Shown here piece by piece: positions 33,692-41,515 of a stretch of DNA of 64,000 nucleotides. The first letter of the stretch is position 1. Each line of letters begins with the position of its first letter. The stretch lies in NCBI RefSeq assembly GCF_000833575.1, contig NZ_CP010827.1, forward strand, positions 248,001-312,000, read 5' to 3'. Source of the DNA: Corynebacterium singulare. GTDB lineage: Bacteria > Actinomycetota > Actinomycetes > Mycobacteriales > Mycobacteriaceae. Below the pieces are notes generated by a model that had not been told where the DNA came from, did not search any database, and saw nothing but the letters and a program-made list of their open reading frames with translations. A program made the translations under genes and the position numbers.

Positions 33692-35224
33692 TTATCCAAG
33701 GGCGCGCTCCGCCAGCGTCGGGCGGATCGGGCGGGCAAGCTGCGTCATGCGGCGGCGTCCGCGCAGCTCAATGGACTTCATGAGCGTCCAGCGTGCCTGC
33801 TCGGCCTCGTTGGCACCGCGCAGAGTGGCGGAGTTGGTGAGCACTTGGCCCGGGGTATCCTTGGCCAGTTCGGTCAGGCGCGCGGCCTCATTGACGGCGT
33901 CACCAATGACGGTGTATTCGAAGCGGTCAGCGCCACCAATGTGGCCGGCCACCACGTGGCCCGCGGCCACACCGATGCCCGCCTGCAGTTGCAGCCCGCG
34001 CAGTTCCTGACGCAGCTCGCGCGCGGCCTGGAGTGCCATGGAGTTAGCGTCATAGACGGTAAGCGGGGCACCGAAGACGGCTAGCGCGGCATCGCCCTGG
34101 AACTTGTTAATGATGCCCTTGTTGCGGTGCACCACCTCGACGACGTGCTCGAAGAACTTGTTGAGCTCTTCGACGACTTCCTCCGGGGTGTGGTTGACGG
34201 CAAAGGTGGTGGAGCCGATGACGTCGATAAACAGCACGGCCACCTTGCGATCCTCACCGCCCAGTTCCGGGCGTTCTTCCAGGGCGCGTTGCGCCACTTC
34301 GGTACCGACATAGCGGCCGAAGATATCGCGCACGCGCTGGCGCTCGCGCAGACCACGCATCATCTCGTTAAAACCGGCCTGCAGCACGCCGAGCTCGGAG
34401 CCATCGTAGATATCCACCTGGACATCCGTTTCTCCACGACGCACACGGTTGATGGCATCCTGCAGTTCGATGATGGGGTCTACCACGCTCATCATGGCGA
34501 ACATGGTGCCGATGAGTCCGGTTCCCAGGGCCGTAATGCTCAGAGCGATGATGGCGGGGATGACATCGGAGGTATCGTTAGTGAACATCCCCATCTTCTG
34601 GCCCACGTGGACCAAAACGATGCCGATGAGTGGGATTCCGGAGGTCATCACCCACGTGGAGATCAGGCGGTATTTAATCGGCGGTTCCAACGTGGAATCC
34701 TCGAAGCGCCGCGCCACGGCCAGTGCCGCTACGGGCCGCACAAGGCGTTCGGCCTGCAGATAGGTGAGCAACACCACGAGCGCACCGGCCAACGTGGAGG
34801 ACACACCTACCACGATTCCCAGGCGTGCCGACTGTTGGCTGGCGAGGACTACGGCCAATAGGATGCCGAGCAGCCACACCATGGCGGCCACCCCGGCCTG
34901 GTAGATGGGGATGCGCAGAACGAGGTTGCGCACCATGTTGGGGTCGTGGGCGTCAGGGTCGCGCTGCCAGTCCAACACCGGCCGGAAGATACGCAGTGTC
35001 ACCGCAATGCCGATGATGACGGCGAAGAGGACGAACAGTGATCCGTAAGTCCACAGGTGCGGTGTATCGGAGATGAACTCCGAAATCTCCGGCATGGGGA
35101 GGAAGAAGACCACGAAGGTCATGATCGCGATGGCACCGATGATGTTGGAGCTCAAGACAAGCGCGGCGTACATCGGCCATTGGGTGCCCCACAACCACCG
35201 GGCGCCACGCATCAGTCTGTTCAT
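33692..35224 (-). CDS. Membrane class III adenylate cyclase with HAMP domain (Rv3645 type)
   Basis: 510 residues from the ATG at 35224 (a TTG nine bases earlier is less likely). Six hydrophobic segments occupy the first 250 residues. A HAMP linker (VVDPIIELQDAINRVRRGE, about 250-300) leads to a class III cyclase domain. Metal-binding and substrate residues are seen in VAVLFIDVIGSTTFA and NKFQGDAALAVFG (lysine and aspartate for adenine recognition), with later VTVIGDAVNEAARL-type sequence. It makes cAMP from ATP in response to an unknown membrane signal; corynebacterial cAMP controls GlxR. Divergent from holB with a 37-base gap. Confidence 0.9.
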   Translation of the reverse strand: MNRLMRGARWLWGTQWPMYAALVLSSNIIGAIAIMTFVVFFLPMPEISEFISDTPHLWTYGSLFVLFAVIIGIAVTLRIFRPVLDWQRDPDAHDPNMVRNLVLRIPIYQAGVAAMVWLLGILLAVVLASQQSARLGIVVGVSSTLAGALVVLLTYLQAERLVRPVAALAVARRFEDSTLEPPIKYRLISTWVMTSGIPLIGIVLVHVGQKMGMFTNDTSDVIPAIIALSITALGTGLIGTMFAMMSVVDPIIELQDAINRVRRGETDVQVDIYDGSELGVLQAGFNEMMRGLRERQRVRDIFGRYVGTEVAQRALEERPELGGEDRKVAVLFIDVIGSTTFAVNHTPEEVVEELNKFFEHVVEVVHRNKGIINKFQGDAALAVFGAPLTVYDANSMALQAARELRQELRGLQLQAGIGVAAGHVVAGHIGGADRFEYTVIGDAVNEAARLTELAKDTPGQVLTNSATLRGANEAEQARWTLMKSIELRGRRRMTQLARPIRPTLAERALG

Positions 35225-35261
35225 GATTAACAACTCTAGTTATCCCAGTAGGCTAGGGCGA

Positions 35262-36470
35262 GTGAACACCTCCAGCGTTGCCGAAAGGCTTGCCGACGCC
35301 CCTTCCGTCGCCCGCACCATCCTCAGTGCTGCCCGCGCAGCGCGGGGCGAAGGCGACCCGCGCGCAATGAGCCATTCCTGGTTGTTCACCGGACCTCCCG
35401 GGGCTGGCCGTTCCCTGGCCGCGCAGTGCTTTGCCGCCGCCCTCATGTGCACTTCGGCCGATGAGAATGGCGATCCCGGCTGCGGGCGCTGCCCGTCCTG
35501 CCAGAGTGTTCTTGGTAGTCATGAGCACACAGACTTGGTCTACGTGGACCCGAAGGAACAGTTCATTACCGTGGGCGAGGCCCGTGAGGTTATCGGGCGC
35601 GCGGCAAGCCTGCCCAGTGTGGCGCCGTGGCGCGTGGTCATCTTTAACAAAGCCGACCGCCTGCGCAACGAGGCTGCCAATGCGTTGCTTAAGACCGTGG
35701 AGGAGCCGCCGGAGCGCACCGTCATCATCATGGTGGCGCCCTCGGAGGATCCGGAGGATTTCTCGGTGACGCTGCGCTCGCGCTGCCGCCACCTTTATAT
35801 CCCGGCGCCGAGCGTGGAGGGCGTCGTCAAGCAGCTCGTCGCCGAGGGGGCTAGTGAAGATGATGCCCGCCTGGCTGCCGTGACCACCTTGCGGCATGTG
35901 GGCCGCGCGCGGCACCTTGTGCAGGATCCGGCCGCACAAAAGCGCCGCGCCATGGCCATCAACCTGGCCGAGGATGTCTTCCACGGTTCCGTCGCCTTTC
36001 AGTCTGTCACTGCGCTGCTGAAGTTCATTGAGAAGGACGCCAAGGACTCCCATGCGGAAGCTGAGGAGGCGGAGCGCTCCAAGATTGAGCAGTCCTTCGG
36101 CATCGGTGCCAAGGGCAAGGGAGCAAGCAAGGCGCAGCGCGACGCCCGCAGTGCCCTGAAAGACCTGGAGGAACTCCATAAGAAGCGCGCTAAGCGACGC
36201 ATCGCCGACGGCCTCGATATCGCCTTGGTGGATCTCGCCGGTATTTACCGCGATGCGCTCATGCTCAAGGTTGGTGCTGAGGTGGAGATGACCCACCCAG
36301 ACTTCGCGGGCCTGGCCGGTGAACTTTCCCAGCGGGTGAGCGAGGACGGCCTGCTGGCCGCCCAATCCGCTATCCGCACCTGCCGCGAGCAGCTGCCGCA
36401 GAATGTCACCCCGCAGGTGGCTTTCGACGGCATGGTGGGCCGCCTGCGCCTAGCCTGCGGTGCGCGCTAA
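35262..36470 (+). CDS. holB: DNA polymerase III delta-prime subunit
   Basis: 402 residues from the GTG at 35262 (MNTSSVAERLADAP). An AAA+ clamp-loader ATPase: Walker A-like FTGPPGAGRSLAAQ, in which the usual GKS is GRS, so ATP binding may be lost as in other delta-prime subunits; four-cysteine zinc module CGRCPSCQ; sensor region RLRNEAANALLKTVEEPPER; SRC arginine finger (LRSRCRH). It helps load the sliding clamp. The gap to the divergent cyclase gene is only 37 bases, so the promoters overlap and the message may be leaderless. Rv3644c equivalent. Confidence 0.9.
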   Translation: MNTSSVAERLADAPSVARTILSAARAARGEGDPRAMSHSWLFTGPPGAGRSLAAQCFAAALMCTSADENGDPGCGRCPSCQSVLGSHEHTDLVYVDPKEQFITVGEAREVIGRAASLPSVAPWRVVIFNKADRLRNEAANALLKTVEEPPERTVIIMVAPSEDPEDFSVTLRSRCRHLYIPAPSVEGVVKQLVAEGASEDDARLAAVTTLRHVGRARHLVQDPAAQKRRAMAINLAEDVFHGSVAFQSVTALLKFIEKDAKDSHAEAEEAERSKIEQSFGIGAKGKGASKAQRDARSALKDLEELHKKRAKRRIADGLDIALVDLAGIYRDALMLKVGAEVEMTHPDFAGLAGELSQRVSEDGLLAAQSAIRTCREQLPQNVTPQVAFDGMVGRLRLACGAR

Positions 36471-36572
36471 CCAGCACGTGTGCTGCGCGTGCGGCGCAGT
36501 AAGTAGCCCGATTTCTTTCTTAGCCGTGAGCTAAGCTAAACTCTCACGCGGTGCATAAACATGTTGTGCCGT

Positions 36573-36648
36573 GCCGCCTTAGCTCAGTCGGTAGAGCATC
36601 TCACTCGTAATGAGAAGGTCGCGAGTTCGATTCTCGCAGGCGGCTCCA
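36573..36648 (+). tRNA. tRNA-Thr (anticodon CGT)
   Basis: A full cloverleaf: acceptor GCCGCCT pairing with AGGCGGC, D-arm TTAGCTCAGTCGGTAGAGC, anticodon stem TCTCA/TGAGA around CTCGTAA (anticodon CGT, reading ACG), T-arm GCGAGTTCGATTCTCGC, discriminator T and an encoded CCA. It directly precedes a perfect terminator hairpin and an AT-rich accessory region. Confidence 0.97.
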
Positions 36649-36652
36649 TCTA

Positions 36653-36688
36653 AACCCCCGGCCACTCACTCATGCGTGGCCGGGGGTT
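36653..36688 (+). terminator. Terminator after tRNA-Thr
   Basis: A perfect 13-base stem, AACCCCCGGCCAC and GTGGCCGGGGGTT, with a ten-base loop, five bases after the tRNA CCA. A moderately T-rich stretch (AGTCATTTCTTG) follows. Confidence 0.85.
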
Positions 36689-36954
36689 AGTCATTTCTTG
36701 TTGGCGCGCTCAGCTTCCTGTCTAAAGAACAGGTCATGCCGCCGGTGGGCCTAATCCCGTGGGTTAGAGAGAATTAACGAAAATCGAGTCGTTGAGGGTG
36801 CATCTCACGAATGCCGCCAAACTGCTACAACTTCGCCACTAGACCACGACGATGTAGTCGTTCTAAGCAGAGGTGACTCAACGGTCTTCCAGTATCAATA
36901 CCACCCCTTGGAATCTTGGGTGAGGATATTTTTGGACTTGCTCAGAATTTACTG
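36689..36954. other. Gene-free stretch between tRNA-Thr and the MFS operon
   Basis: I see no convincing gene on either strand. It marks the change from high-GC core sequence to a visibly AT-richer accessory block and would be the place to look for an attachment-site remnant; no repeat of the tRNA 3' end was noticed in the window. A stretch near 36784-36850 on the minus strand has faint D-arm and T-arm-like pieces but does not fold into a tRNA. Confidence 0.5.
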
Positions 36955-38064
36955 CTACAGGCTCAACCCGCCATAGATTGATGCACCAATAAAATTTGCA
37001 AGGCCAACGCCTAACGACGAAGCCATAGAAAAGATGGCAACTATATACGACCGATCTTTGTCATCTCCTTTTTCATATTGCAGTTGCCAGGCCATTATTG
37101 TTGCCAAGGTTTGAGCCGTGTGATTCAAACAAAAAACACCAATCAAAATGATCGATAAAGCAATGGTCGAGAGCTCTAAAAATGTACTGCCAATAAGGAG
37201 GGCTCCACCACAAACTCCTAATGTACTAGCTGAAATCAACAACATTAAGGTCGAAGGGCTCTGCCCTTTGCTGAAACGAGGATTCTTTTGAATTGCATAG
37301 TTAATTGCAATTTCAATAAGTAAAGAGAGGGGTAATAGCCAACTAAATGCGCTACCTTTAGCTGCCAGTATGTACGGGATTAGGGTCGAACCAGTTGCGA
37401 TAACTGCGCAGGTTACAACAACTTTGAACCAAGACGTCCATACCTCCGTTCCCAGGGAAATCCGAAAGCCTATGGACTTTCGCCTCTCGACCCAGGTTGT
37501 CCGTCTTTTGTGAAGCTCTTGAGTTGAGAGGCTGCATGCTAAATACCCAAGAACCCCAATCCATGAAGCTGCAGCTCGAATCGAAATATCTAGATAAAGG
37601 ACACAAGGCACCGCGGCAGTCCCGAAGAGCACCACATTTAATGTTGCAGTTCGCAGCGAAACTTTGAAGCCTATTAACTCTTCTTTTCGCAAAAAGCGGG
37701 GAGGAAGGGCGCCTCTCAATGGAGAAACGAACCGCCCAAGCATAAAGACCCCGATTAAGGCTCCAAGCAACCAAATCGACTCAGGCACTACGCCAAGAGC
37801 AACGTAAGCAAGTACCTGCAAAATCTGAACGATAGTGAGCGCAGTAGTTTCGCCGACGACGTCTCCGATTCGTGCGAGCGGAAGGGAAAACACTGTTCCA
37901 ATTACGATACCAATGCTTACTGCATGCAATGCATCTTCACTGTTGATGCCAGATTGGACAGTTAGGTAGCCGACGGATGCCGCTAAAAAAGAAGTGACGA
38001 ACGCATCGACAAGAACGTTGACCCTTATCGCAGTTGCAGGGGTTCGTAGAAAATTTAAAAACAT
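36955..38064 (-). CDS. MFS-type transporter, second of a tandem pair
   Basis: 369 residues, almost entirely hydrophobic, with 10-12 predicted membrane segments. The conserved loop after helix 2 is degenerate (LPLARIGDVVGETT, compare GRLADRxGRR). A basic cytoplasmic loop (LHKRRTTWVERRKS, about 185-200) divides the halves. The sequence shows lower GC and different codon choice from the core genes. It is the last gene of a minus-strand operon with a 79-residue protein and another MFS transporter. Export of a small molecule or peptide is likely; no substrate can be named. Confidence 0.75.
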   Translation of the reverse strand: MFLNFLRTPATAIRVNVLVDAFVTSFLAASVGYLTVQSGINSEDALHAVSIGIVIGTVFSLPLARIGDVVGETTALTIVQILQVLAYVALGVVPESIWLLGALIGVFMLGRFVSPLRGALPPRFLRKEELIGFKVSLRTATLNVVLFGTAAVPCVLYLDISIRAAASWIGVLGYLACSLSTQELHKRRTTWVERRKSIGFRISLGTEVWTSWFKVVVTCAVIATGSTLIPYILAAKGSAFSWLLPLSLLIEIAINYAIQKNPRFSKGQSPSTLMLLISASTLGVCGGALLIGSTFLELSTIALSIILIGVFCLNHTAQTLATIMAWQLQYEKGDDKDRSYIVAIFSMASSLGVGLANFIGASIYGGLSL

Positions 38065-38065
38065 C

Positions 38066-38281
38066 TCAGGAATCCCCCGATAGTAGATCTAGAAAATGTG
38101 AGCAGAAAAGTGGGCCATGAGAATAGCTCCAGTTGATTGGTGGGGCAGGTGGGCTAAATAGTCTCAACTTTACCGTTGCAGGATGGGGGAAGTTTCGTTC
38201 CGTGATGGGCCGGTTGCTCTTGCTACAGTGTGGCCAAAAGCTAAGGCGACTGGCGAAGTAGATTTGCTGCAGAATCGGCTG
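38066..38281 (-). other. In-frame open extension between the two MFS genes
   Basis: Immediately after the TAG of the upstream MFS gene the same frame stays open for 71 codons and closes with TGA one base before the ATG of the downstream MFS gene. No ATG occurs in it; a TTG start would give about 33 residues (MRLFSPPAPPINWS...). It could be a small peptide gene, a readthrough tail, or chance. Confidence 0.2.
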
Positions 38282-39520
38282 CTATTGAGGGTCGTTCTCT
38301 TGGTTCTTAAAGGTACCGTGCACCGTGGCTTTCAGGGTTGGGCCTGCAGTGAGGATAGAGGTGCCAAGCCCGGATACGACAAGTGCTGCAGCTGGGCCGA
38401 TGGCACTTACAACAGGTGCCCCGATGATGTATCCGATAAGCATTGCGGAGCTGTTAATTGAACCCATCGTAGAAAGGGCTTTGGGTTTCACTTCATCGCG
38501 TACGGATCCGACAACGACTATTCGTAGTGCGGCCACCTGAGCGGCATTACAGACTCCACCAAGGAGGAAGCATGGAATGCAGAGCCAAAGTGAGGGAAAT
38601 AATCCAGGTAAAGCTATGAAGCATCCCATAGCGAAGCCTGCCCCGGTCAGGACCTTCTCGGCGTTTTGTGAGTGAAGGCGAGCTGAAAGTCGTGCGCCAA
38701 AGATGCGGCCCACGATAAATGCTTGGGCAATGATGGCATATAACGTACCGCTCACGTGGAGCGTCTTTATCGCATAGAAGACAAGCGAAACGTTGAAAAT
38801 TGAGGTGCAGATAATTGCTCCCCAAATGCTGGTTAACGCGGACCGAGCACTCCTATCCTTCAGTAAAAGAGAAGGAGCTTCGAGGACCTTTTGGAGAAAA
38901 CTCGGTGAAGATTCTTGGGTTTCTGGATGAAGTAGTGCTTTCTCGGGTGGGGATTTATAAAAGCTATAAAAAGCCATCAGTGAGAGCCCAACGGCGCAAG
39001 CTTCAACGAAGAGCGCTGTCTGCAGGTTTCTTTGGTCCAGTAGTAATCCGCCTAGAGGCGGTCCAAGGAATCCGCCGCCAAGGCGGGCTGTATCCAAGAG
39101 GGAGAAGGCTTTCGCCTGCTGTCCTTCGCTGACCTGAGAGTCAGCGATGACGAAAATGGATGGAATTGACAGGCCGCTTAAGCATGCGGTGAAGAGGTTT
39201 CCAAGAATGAGGACCAATGGTTCTGGATAGGCCGCCATCGATAACAGGCCCAGAAGATCTAAGAAGAGTGCAGCAAACGCAATCTGGTAGCTGTTGAATT
39301 TGTTGAAGAGTGGGGTCAGCAAGGGGACTGCAAAAACTTGAGCGCAAATACCAGAGATGAAGATGCTTGCTACCAACAGTTCGCCCTTGTTCAGCTCGGC
39401 GAAGTGAAGTGAAATTGAGAGGCTGGTCATTGACCCGCACGCTGACAACAAAAAATATGTGGCGGTCAAGGCGTAGATAGATAAAAACCCTTCGCCACCA
39501 CCATTTCTAGGGGGATGCAT
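38282..39520 (-). CDS. MFS-type transporter, first of a tandem pair
   Basis: 412 residues with about 12 membrane segments in two halves; a charged central loop (PPEKALLHPETQESSPSFLQ, about 190-210) separates them. The second half includes GFAMGCFIALPGLFPSLWLC. No strong drug-efflux signature is evident, but the protein is of ordinary MFS exporter length. It begins directly at the stop of the 79-residue ORF (TAAATG), so the two are translationally coupled. Atypical composition supports horizontal acquisition of the operon. The substrate is unknown. Confidence 0.78.
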   Translation of the reverse strand: MHPPRNGGGEGFLSIYALTATYFLLSACGSMTSLSISLHFAELNKGELLVASIFISGICAQVFAVPLLTPLFNKFNSYQIAFAALFLDLLGLLSMAAYPEPLVLILGNLFTACLSGLSIPSIFVIADSQVSEGQQAKAFSLLDTARLGGGFLGPPLGGLLLDQRNLQTALFVEACAVGLSLMAFYSFYKSPPEKALLHPETQESSPSFLQKVLEAPSLLLKDRSARSALTSIWGAIICTSIFNVSLVFYAIKTLHVSGTLYAIIAQAFIVGRIFGARLSARLHSQNAEKVLTGAGFAMGCFIALPGLFPSLWLCIPCFLLGGVCNAAQVAALRIVVVGSVRDEVKPKALSTMGSINSSAMLIGYIIGAPVVSAIGPAAALVVSGLGTSILTAGPTLKATVHGTFKNQENDPQ

Positions 39521-39760
39521 TTAGCCTGGCTTTCTCCAATGTTCAATTGAAATATCGTCTTGGTGCACTTTCATTGAGTTGAAAACACTAGGATGTCGAG
39601 CGTCGGACGCCTCGAGCTGATGAAGGCTCTTATCCAAGGGTTCAGTGTCGGAGAGTCGGATTGAAACTTTGCCTTCGGCAACTGCTTCCCGGCCTTGAAC
39701 TCTGGACGGAGGCGAACCTCCCACCGCCACTATTTCGGGAGGTGTTTCAACTATGCACAT
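39521..39760 (-). CDS. Small unknown protein leading the MFS operon
   Basis: 79 residues with good expression signals: a perfect TATAAT box about 24-29 bases before the start, and a G-rich ribosome site (CTGGGGG). The sequence begins MCIVETPPEIVAVGGSPPSR, followed by a region with beta-like alternation (GKVSIRLSDTEPLDKSL) and a polar end (KVHQDDISIEHWRKPG). No membrane segment. The early GG is superficially like a leader cleavage site, but nothing else supports a bacteriocin or RiPP, and no modifying enzyme is near. It could be a substrate, regulator or accessory of the exporter encoded next; I do not recognise the family. Confidence 0.55.
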   Translation of the reverse strand: MCIVETPPEIVAVGGSPPSRVQGREAVAEGKVSIRLSDTEPLDKSLHQLEASDARHPSVFNSMKVHQDDISIEHWRKPG

Positions 39761-39783
39761 GACAACCCCCAGGTGTGATGGTG

Positions 39784-39789
39784 ATTATA
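39784..39789 (-). promoter_or_regulatory. -10 box of the 79-residue protein/MFS operon
   Basis: TATAAT on the minus strand, ending 24 bases upstream of the start codon. No good -35 box is evident at 17 bases, so an extended -10 or an activator may be involved. Confidence 0.5.
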
Positions 39790-39975
39790 TAGGGTGCGGA
39801 AATGATGTGCACCTCACATTACAAGGGGTAGCTGGGGTAGGAAGTGATCTGTCTAACGAATTGCGGCATCATTTTGGTAAACCGCTAGACCAACCTGTTT
39901 CCTTCAGGCGGAGACAGGTAGTGCACTGGGTACAGGAAAAAGTAGTGCTAGCGCTAGTGCCTTTCGCTTTCGCTC

Positions 39976-39990
39976 TTGTGAACATCACAA
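39976..39990. promoter_or_regulatory. Palindrome upstream of the secreted hydrolase gene
   Basis: TTGTGA-ACA-TCACAA, six-base perfect arms, lies eight bases before the start codon. The half-site resembles the GlxR/Crp half TGTGA, but the spacer is 3 instead of 6, so GlxR is unlikely. A different dimeric repressor, or a hairpin covering the ribosome site, is possible. Confidence 0.35.
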
Positions 39991-39998
39991 TGTAGAGC

Positions 39999-40877
39999 AT
40001 GAAAAGGTTTGTGATTGGCATGATTGCCGTGATGGCCGTGATTGTGGTGGCGTTTGTCGGGTTTGTGGGTTTCATGCAGTGGGTCGATGCAGACAGCGTG
40101 ACCGGTGATGACGGCGTGACTGCCGGATACAGCGCTGAGACGGGTGGCCCGCTGGAAACGTCGTTCGCGGACGAGGGGCCGCACGAGGTCGACGTGCGGC
40201 GTGACGGTGACGTGACCGTTGCGGCACCGACGGGCGCGGGACCGTTTCCGGCGGTGGTCATGGCTAACGGCACGAACACGCCGTTGAGCAGCTACCTACC
40301 CGTGGCGGAGCACTTGGCTAGTTGGGGGTTCGTGGTTGTCGGCGATGAGACTCCCCACACCGGAACAGGGGAGAATGTCGTGCACTTACTCGAGCGATTA
40401 CCGGAACTGGATTCTCGTGTGGACCGATCACGGGTCGGTATTTTCGGACACTCACAAGGCGGTGCAGGTGCCATCAACGCTGCGGCACAAGTGGAGGTAG
40501 CAGCTGTGTATGCGGCGAGCCCGGCCTCCCACAAAGTGGCACAGTCCAATGACTGGGACTACACCAGCGCCGACGTAGAGGAACCGCTTTTCCTGATGAC
40601 GAGTGATGGCCGTTCAGACCGCTGGTTTGTTAGCCCGTGGGAAGACCTGCAGGAGAACTATGAATCAGCTGGTGGTCCGGCAGTCATTGCCCGCCGCCTA
40701 GGTGCGGATCACAAGGACGTTCTAGAGTTCGGGGACGGCTATGCCACCGCGTGGTTCCGCTACATTCTTGCTGATGATCCTGACGCGAGAAACGTGTTCG
40801 TTGGCACTTCACCAGCGAGCCCTGGTGAGCTGGCGAGCAACGAGCTCTGGGACCGAGTGGATACCCGCGGCTGGTAA
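39999..40877 (+). CDS. Membrane-anchored or secreted alpha/beta hydrolase (dienelactone-hydrolase/cutinase-like lipase fold)
   Basis: 292 residues. A basic start and one hydrophobic helix (FVIGMIAVMAVIVVAFVGFV) act as signal or anchor. The catalytic domain resembles the alpha/beta hydrolases related to PETase/lipase: strand PFPAVVMANG, nucleophile elbow GHSQGG (serine near residue 152), acid residue near FLMTSDGRSD, histidine likely in GADHKDV (about 229). The enzyme would act outside the membrane on esters. No operon partner; a perfect short palindrome lies directly before the gene. Confidence 0.8.
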   Translation: MKRFVIGMIAVMAVIVVAFVGFVGFMQWVDADSVTGDDGVTAGYSAETGGPLETSFADEGPHEVDVRRDGDVTVAAPTGAGPFPAVVMANGTNTPLSSYLPVAEHLASWGFVVVGDETPHTGTGENVVHLLERLPELDSRVDRSRVGIFGHSQGGAGAINAAAQVEVAAVYAASPASHKVAQSNDWDYTSADVEEPLFLMTSDGRSDRWFVSPWEDLQENYESAGGPAVIARRLGADHKDVLEFGDGYATAWFRYILADDPDARNVFVGTSPASPGELASNELWDRVDTRGW

Positions 40878-40897
40878 CTCGCAGCATCCGCAAGAGG

Positions 40898-41515
40898 TTA
40901 CAGCCAGCCTCGCTCATTGGCGATGGTATAGGCCTCGAAGCGATTTTCCGCTCCGGTCTTTGTCATGGCAGAGGAAATGTAATTGCGGGTTGTGCCTGGG
41001 GCAAGATGGGCAGCTTCCGCGATGGCCTCGATGGAGCGACCACGCCCGGCCAAGGCTAGGACTTCTGCTTCGCGCTCGGTGAGCGGTGAGTCCCCGGCGG
41101 CGATGGTTGCGGCCGCCAGGTCGTGGTCCACGTGACGCTTTCCCGCGTGCGCTGCGCGAATGGCGGCGGCGAAGTCTTCTGCGGAGGCGGTCTTTGGCAG
41201 AATTCCCAGGACCCCGGCTGCGAGGGCGCGTTTGACCACGGCGGGGCGTGCGTGGCTGGTGACGACAACCACGCGGGCGGCGATGTGCTCTGCCACAGCA
41301 ATGCCGTCGAGTCCATCATCGTTGTCGCGTGTGTGGCTGAGTTGGAGGTCGGTCACGACGACGTCGGGAAGCGCGGCGGCATTATTCCACCACGTCAGAA
41401 ACTCTGCTGCGGAGTAGGCAACGTGGACGACATCAATGTCCTCTTCGAGGCCAATCAGTGTGGCGAGAGAGTTGGCAACGAGAGTTTCATCATCCAGCAA
41501 AGCAACCGTGATCAT
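40898..41515 (-). CDS. NarL/LuxR-family response regulator
   Basis: 205 residues. Receiver domain with acidic pocket LLDDE, phosphorylation aspartate in VVVTDLQLS, threonine/serine in VVVTSHA and lysine in ILPKTAS. The C-terminal LuxR-type helix-turn-helix spans LTEREAEVLALAGRG to PGTTRNYISSAMTKTGAENR. Its start overlaps the kinase stop by four bases, so they form a pair. The likely target is the adjacent ABC exporter operon, whose upstream region has a DesR-like palindrome. Confidence 0.92.
   Translation of the reverse strand: MITVALLDDETLVANSLATLIGLEEDIDVVHVAYSAAEFLTWWNNAAALPDVVVTDLQLSHTRDNDDGLDGIAVAEHIAARVVVVTSHARPAVVKRALAAGVLGILPKTASAEDFAAAIRAAHAGKRHVDHDLAAATIAAGDSPLTEREAEVLALAGRGRSIEAIAEAAHLAPGTTRNYISSAMTKTGAENRFEAYTIANERGWL

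Noticed and set aside
36784..36850. tRNA-like fragment (D-arm and T-arm-like pieces) on the minus strand
   Set aside because: No acceptor stem and no anticodon stem can be paired; the T-loop would be eight bases. Probably coincidence.
39753..39995. 80-codon plus-strand frame upstream of the secreted hydrolase
   Set aside because: It overlaps the promoter region of the opposite operon, lacks a ribosome site and resembles nothing.
39970..39995. GlxR/Crp binding site before the hydrolase gene
   Set aside because: Half-sites match but the spacer is three bases instead of six; kept only as an unassigned palindrome.
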